A DNA stretch of 15,041 bases. It comes from an uncultured Alistipes sp. (GTDB lineage Bacteria; Bacteroidota; Bacteroidia; Bacteroidales; Rikenellaceae). The translations under genes were made by a program, and so were the position numbers. The notes beneath the pieces are model-generated. The model saw only the letters and a list, made by a program, of their open reading frames with translations, did not search any database and was not told where the DNA came from. Below, piece after piece: positions 11,562 to 15,041 of the stretch; positions within the stretch are counted from its first letter, which is position 1; each line of letters opens with the position of its first letter. The stretch lies in assembly GCA_900542505.1 (NCBI GenBank), contig UQNV01000052.1:1-15041 (forward strand). Direction: 5' to 3'.

Positions 11562-13514
11562 TTATGCCTTCTTGAGTTTGTTCGACTCGATTTCCTCGCG
11601 GACCAGTCCGGTGATGAAATCGCGGAATCCCTCGAGCGTCATCTGGCCCTTGTCGCCTTCGCCCTGGGCACGTACCGAGACGAGTCGCTCGGCCTGCTCC
11701 TTCTCGCCGACAATCAGCAGATAGGGGATACGCTTGAGCTCGTTGTCGCGGATTTTGCGGCCGATTTTCTCGTTGCGGTCGTCGACCTGTGCGCGGACGT
11801 CGTTGCGGTTGAGATACTCCGACACCTCGGCGGCATAGTCGTTGAACTTCTCCGAGATGGGCAGTACGACCACCTGGTCGGGAGCCAGCCAGAGGGGGAA
11901 CTTGCCGGCCGTGTGCTCGAGCAGCACGGCGACGAAGCGCTCCATCGAGCCGAACGGCGCGCGGTGAATCATGATGGGGCGGTGCAGCTTGTCGTCGGCG
12001 CCCTTGTAGGTCAGGTCGAAGCGCTCGGGCAGGTTGTAGTCCACCTGGATGGTGCCCAGCTGCCACTTGCGGCCGATGGCGTCCTTGACCATGAAGTCGA
12101 GCTTCGGGCCGTAGAAGGCCGCCTCGCCGTACTCGACCACCGTCTTGAGGCCCTTGTCGCTGGCCGCCTTGATGATGGCGCTTTCGGCCTTCTCCCAGTT
12201 CTCGTCCGAGCCGATGTACTTCTCGCGGTTGTTGGGGTCGCGCAGCGAAATTTGTGCCGTATAGTTGTCGAACTTCAGCGTCTTGAAGATGTAGAGCACG
12301 ATGTCGATGACCTTCTCGAACTCCTCGAGCAGCTGGTCGGGGCGTACGAACATGTGGGCGTCGTCCTGCGTGAAGCCGCGCACACGCGTCAGTCCGTGGA
12401 GCTCACCCGACTGCTCGTAGCGGTATACGGTGCCGAACTCGGCCAGACGCAGCGGCAGGTCCTTGTACGAACGGGGCTTCGAACGGTAGATTTCGCAGTG
12501 GTGCGGGCAGTTCATCGGCTTGAGCAGATACTCCTCGCCCTCAATCGGGGTGTGGATGGGCTGGAAGGAGTCCTTGCCGTACTTGGCGTAGTGGCCCGAG
12601 GTGACGTAGAGCTCCTTGTTGCCGATGTGGGGCGTGATGACCTGCTGGTAGCCGTACTCCTTCTGCACGGCACGCAGGAACTGCTCCAGACGGTCGCGCA
12701 GTGCGGCGCCCTTGGGCAGCCACAGCGGCAGACCCTGGCCCACGCGCTGCGAGAAGGTGAACAGTTCGAGCTCCTTGCCCAGCTTGCGGTGGTCGCGCTT
12801 CTTGGCCTCCTCCATCATGGCGAGGTACTCGTCGAGCATCGACTTCTTGGGGAACGAGATGCCGTAGATACGCGTCAGCATCTTGTTCTTCTCGTTGCCG
12901 CGCCAGTATGCGCCGGCGACCGAGGTCAGCTTGATGGCCTTGATGTAGCCCGTGTTGGGAATATGCGGACCGCGGCACAGGTCGGTGAATGCGCCGTTGG
13001 TGTAGAACGAAATCGTGCCGTCCTCGAGGTCGGTGATGAGCTCGACCTTGTACTGGTCGCCCTTCTCGGTGAAGGTCTTGAGGGCCTCGGCCTTGGGGAC
13101 CTCGCGCCGTACGAGCGGCTCCTTGTTGCGGGCGAGCTCCTGCATCTTCTGCTCGATGCGCGGCAGGTCGGCCTCGGTGATGGGGGTCGGCGAGTCTACG
13201 TCGTAGTAGAAGCCGTTTTCGATGGCGGGGCCGATACCGAACTTGATGCCCGGATAGAGCGCCTCGAGCGCTTCGGCCAGCAGGTGCGACGAGGTGTGCC
13301 AGAAGGTGTGCTTGCCCTCTTCGTCGTCCCATTTGTAGAATTTGATGGAGGCATCCTCCTCAATCGGGCGCATCATGTCCACCGTTGCGCCGTTCACTGC
13401 GGCAGCGAGCGAGTCGGCAGCTAAACGAGGGCTGATACTCTCCGCAATCTGGTACGCAGTCGTCCCTTCGGCATATTCTCTGACGGAACCGTCGGGAAAA
13501 GTGATTTTTACCAT
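11562..13514 (-). CDS. thrS: Threonyl-tRNA synthetase
   Basis: A full-length 650-residue class II synthetase that charges tRNA-Thr. Order of domains: TGS (from [14 protein letters not shown]), the editing domain that removes mischarged Ser-tRNA (His73 and His77 in [10 protein letters not shown]; Cys180 and His184 in TDLCRGPH), the catalytic core with zinc ligands Cys336 (MNCPHHC), His387 (FTQDDAHMF) and His517 ([12 protein letters not shown], which includes motif 3), and the C-terminal anticodon-binding domain (from about [16 protein letters not shown]). All key residues are present. ATG 13514 starts the TGS domain with no extension. It precedes infC on the same strand, the conserved bacterial order, with a terminator-like hairpin between them. 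Confidence 0.98.
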   Translation of the reverse strand: MVKITFPDGSVREYAEGTTAYQIAESISPRLAADSLAAAVNGATVDMMRPIEEDASIKFYKWDDEEGKHTFWHTSSHLLAEALEALYPGIKFGIGPAIENGFYYDVDSPTPITEADLPRIEQKMQELARNKEPLVRREVPKAEALKTFTEKGDQYKVELITDLEDGTISFYTNGAFTDLCRGPHIPNTGYIKAIKLTSVAGAYWRGNEKNKMLTRIYGISFPKKSMLDEYLAMMEEAKKRDHRKLGKELELFTFSQRVGQGLPLWLPKGAALRDRLEQFLRAVQKEYGYQQVITPHIGNKELYVTSGHYAKYGKDSFQPIHTPIEGEEYLLKPMNCPHHCEIYRSKPRSYKDLPLRLAEFGTVYRYEQSGELHGLTRVRGFTQDDAHMFVRPDQLLEEFEKVIDIVLYIFKTLKFDNYTAQISLRDPNNREKYIGSDENWEKAESAIIKAASDKGLKTVVEYGEAAFYGPKLDFMVKDAIGRKWQLGTIQVDYNLPERFDLTYKGADDKLHRPIMIHRAPFGSMERFVAVLLEHTAGKFPLWLAPDQVVVLPISEKFNDYAAEVSEYLNRNDVRAQVDDRNEKIGRKIRDNELKRIPYLLIVGEKEQAERLVSVRAQGEGDKGQMTLEGFRDFITGLVREEIESNKLKKA

Positions 13515-13594
13515 TGTGTTGTTTATTTAAGTTTTCGGGTCCTTCGGCGCTTCCACAATTACGAGACGGAATACGCCTGGGGATTGTCCGGGTG
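13515..13594 (-). promoter_or_regulatory. thrS leader with a possible regulatory hairpin
   Basis: The putative promoter places about 80 untranslated bases before thrS. GGCGCTTCC (13546-13554) can pair with GGAATACGCC (13568-13577): four pairs, a 1-by-2 internal loop, four pairs, and a 13-base loop that on the RNA contains CGU, a threonine anticodon. E. coli thrS is repressed by its own product through a tRNA-like leader, which is why this was noted. A similar role here is speculative. Confidence 0.3.
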
Positions 13595-13600
13595 TTGCGG

Positions 13601-13608
13601 CAAAATTA
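13601..13608 (-). promoter_or_regulatory. thrS promoter -7 element
   Basis: TAATTTTG on the minus strand matches TAnnTTTG in an A/T-rich patch, about 86 bases before the thrS start. The -33 region is not clear. Confidence 0.5.
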
Positions 13609-13635
13609 AAAATAAAAGTACGAATTGCATACGGA

Positions 13636-13669
13636 GAAGCGAAAAAAATCATCCGATTTTCCGCGCTTC
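13636..13669 (-). terminator. pdxA terminator-like hairpin
   Basis: GAAGCG (13636-13641) pairs with CGCTTC (13664-13669). Inside, AAAATC pairs with GATTTT around a four-base loop, after a symmetric 3x3 internal loop. On the minus strand the inner stem runs into seven Ts. It lies 80 bases after the pdxA stop and 28 bases before the thrS -7 element. Confidence 0.55.
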
Positions 13670-13748
13670 GCCCGAATGTGCGCTCCTGTGGGCGGCCGGG
13701 CCTCTTGCTCAACGCTTTCCGGAGGCTTCTGCCCCTCCCGTGCGGAGG

Positions 13749-14837
13749 CTACTCCCGCTCGCTCTGGGGCAACTCCTTGACCGAAACGTCGCGCGAGCTC
13801 TTCTCGCGTTCGGCGCGCGGCAGCGGGTTGCTCGTCCACTCCTCCCAGGCGCGGCGCCGCTGCGTGATGTCGATGGCCGCGTAGATGGCGTTGCGCATCG
13901 ACTGGGCGTCGGCGCGTCCCTCTCCGGCGATGTCGAACGCCGTGCCGTGGTCGGGCGAGGTGCGCACGGCCGAAAGGTTGGCCGTGAAGTTCACGCCGTC
14001 GGGCGAGAGGGTCTTGAAGGGGGTGAGTCCCTGGTCGTGGTACATGGCCAGAATGCCGTCGTAGCGTGCGAAGCCGCCCCCGGCGAAGAGTCCGTCGGCG
14101 GCAAAGGGTCCGAAGGCCAGCACTCCCTGGCGGAATGCCTCGACGATGGCCGGGCGGATAATCTCCTCCTCCTCGCGGCCCAGCAGCCCGCCGTCGCCGG
14201 CGTGGGGGTTGAGCGCCATGACGGCGATGCGCGGCTCGACGATGCCGAAGTCGCGGATGAGCGAACGGCGCAGCGTATGGAGGTCGCCCAGGATTTTCTC
14301 CTTCGATATGTTGCGGCTCACCTCGGCCACGGGGATGTGTTTGGTGACCAGTCCCACGCGCAGCACTTCGCTGCACATAATCATCATCGGCTCGCCTTCG
14401 AACTCGGCGCCGAAGAACTCCGTGTGGCCCGTATAGCGGAACTCCTCCGACTGGACGGCCTCCTTGTTGATGGGGGCGGTGACCAGCGCGTCGAGCAGCC
14501 CCTCCTTCAGGTCGCGGGTGGCGCGCACGAGCGCCTCGACGGCGGCGTGTCCCGCTTCGGCCGACTCCTTGCCCGGTTCGGGCTTCATGTCGCCGCATGC
14601 GACCAGGTTGACGCGGCCGCGGCGGGCCTCATGGGCCGATACGACGGGATGGAGGGTGAGCTCCTCCTCTTCCTCGAGTGTGGAGCGGTAGAAGGCGGCC
14701 GCCTGCGGCGAGCCGTAGATGACCGGCGTGCAGAGCTCCGTCATGCGCGGGTCGGCGAATGTCTTGAGAATCACCTCCCAGCCGATGCCGTTGGGGTCGC
14801 CCTGCGTGATGCCTATTCTGAGTTTCTGTTCCGACAT
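13749..14837 (-). CDS. pdxA: 4-hydroxythreonine-4-phosphate dehydrogenase
   Basis: A 362-residue PdxA, the NAD-dependent enzyme of the DXP-dependent vitamin B6 pathway that oxidises 4-phosphohydroxy-L-threonine, giving the amino-ketone used by PdxJ to make pyridoxine phosphate. Visible signatures: ITQGDPNGIGWEV (residues 10-22), VTAPINKEA (119-127), YTGHTEFF (135-142; substrate binding) and the three metal-binding histidines His167 (VTKHIPV), His212 (LNPHAGDGG) and His267 (MYHDQGLTPFK). Slightly longer than the 329-residue E. coli protein, with a charged C-terminal tail. ATG 14837 is 21 bases after a TAnnTTTG element; a TTG at 14843 is a weaker alternative. It appears monocistronic. Confidence 0.96.
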   Translation of the reverse strand: MSEQKLRIGITQGDPNGIGWEVILKTFADPRMTELCTPVIYGSPQAAAFYRSTLEEEEELTLHPVVSAHEARRGRVNLVACGDMKPEPGKESAEAGHAAVEALVRATRDLKEGLLDALVTAPINKEAVQSEEFRYTGHTEFFGAEFEGEPMMIMCSEVLRVGLVTKHIPVAEVSRNISKEKILGDLHTLRRSLIRDFGIVEPRIAVMALNPHAGDGGLLGREEEEIIRPAIVEAFRQGVLAFGPFAADGLFAGGGFARYDGILAMYHDQGLTPFKTLSPDGVNFTANLSAVRTSPDHGTAFDIAGEGRADAQSMRNAIYAAIDITQRRRAWEEWTSNPLPRAEREKSSRDVSVKELPQSERE

Positions 14838-14858
14838 AGTCAAATTCGTTTCAAATCA

Positions 14859-14866
14859 CAAAGGTA
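14859..14866 (-). promoter_or_regulatory. pdxA promoter -7 element
   Basis: TACCTTTG on the minus strand, 21 bases ahead of the pdxA ATG, the same spacing as at surE and the LuxE-like gene. Confidence 0.72.
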
Positions 14867-14867
14867 G

Positions 14868-15041
14868 CGAAAAAATCGGAACCCCGTGCGCCGGGGCCTC
14901 AAAAACCGCCGATGGCCGCTTGCGGGCTCCGTGCGTCGGGTGCCGTGCGCCGGCGGCGTGGCCGATGGCGGGGTTGGCGATGATGGCGGTTGTCGGCGTT
15001 GGCGGTCGGGGTGCCGGCTGCGAGGCGGGAGCGGCGGGGAC
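14868..15041. other. GC-rich window end, no gene recognised
   Basis: No open frame with recognisable content. A small CCCCG/CGGGG hairpin lies at about 14882-14897, and GATGGC/GTTGGC-type words recur toward the edge. Whether a gene begins beyond the window cannot be seen. Confidence 0.5.

Noticed and set aside
11559..13424. 621-codon open frame on the plus strand opposite thrS
   Set aside because: It mirrors thrS in a complementary frame, with Val/Leu/Glu-rich low-complexity composition and no motif. thrS on the other strand has every catalytic residue.
13584..14867. 427-codon plus-strand frame opposite pdxA
   Set aside because: Antisense to pdxA, no domain or promoter, and spans both the pdxA terminator and promoter.

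Overview
The window looks like a piece of chromosome from a GC-rich member of the Bacteroidales, most likely Alistipes or a close Rikenellaceae relative. The evidence is the Bacteroidota-type -7 promoter element (TAnnTTTG) found 17-24 bases ahead of many start codons, the scarcity of Shine-Dalgarno sequences, AT-rich leaders in front of GC-rich genes, and the character of the proteins (a YebC beginning MGRAFEYRKARK, and Bacteroidota-type IF3, L19 and ThrRS). The genus is an inference. Bases 2-34 match the Illumina Nextera read-1 transposase adapter with one mismatch, so the left edge is a contig end carrying untrimmed adapter.

Layout. 1-480: adapter plus short GC-rich repeats, no gene. 481-1946 (minus): a small operon of a glyoxalase I-like enzyme, the tRNA t6A enzyme TsaC/Sua5 and a hotdog thioesterase. 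2399-3124 (plus): YebC. 3408-3788 (minus): ribosomal protein L19, convergent with YebC, with a perfect 17-bp hairpin between them. 4038-4808 (plus): SurE nucleotidase, divergent from L19. 4899-6508 (plus): a NarL-type two-component pair (three-helix membrane histidine kinase and LuxR-class response regulator). 6754-10673: a glycan-related block with a GT2 glycosyltransferase (minus), a divergent MptE/DUF115-like or GT42-like protein (plus), then a minus-strand pair of a LuxE/PaaK-like adenylating enzyme and an acylneuraminate-type cytidylyltransferase joined by a 12-bp tandem repeat. 10818-13514 (minus): infC and thrS. 13749-14837 (minus): pdxA. 14868-15041: GC-rich, nothing recognised.

Most genes are housekeeping: translation (IF3, ThrRS, L19, YebC, t6A synthesis), vitamin B6 synthesis, nucleotide and methylglyoxal metabolism. 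The accessory-like part is 6.7-10.7 kb. There a CMP-sugar-making enzyme sits next to a protein that by fold pattern could use a CMP-sugar, and next to a LuxE-like enzyme, which suggests a small cell-surface nonulosonic-acid decoration module. No complete new system can be demonstrated from the sequence. The most notable details are an infC that must start at a non-AUG codon (probably AUC), the apparent absence of rpmI-rplT after infC, the in-frame tetrapeptide-coding minisatellite ahead of the cytidylyltransferase, and two divergent promoters sharing bases at 7700-7730.
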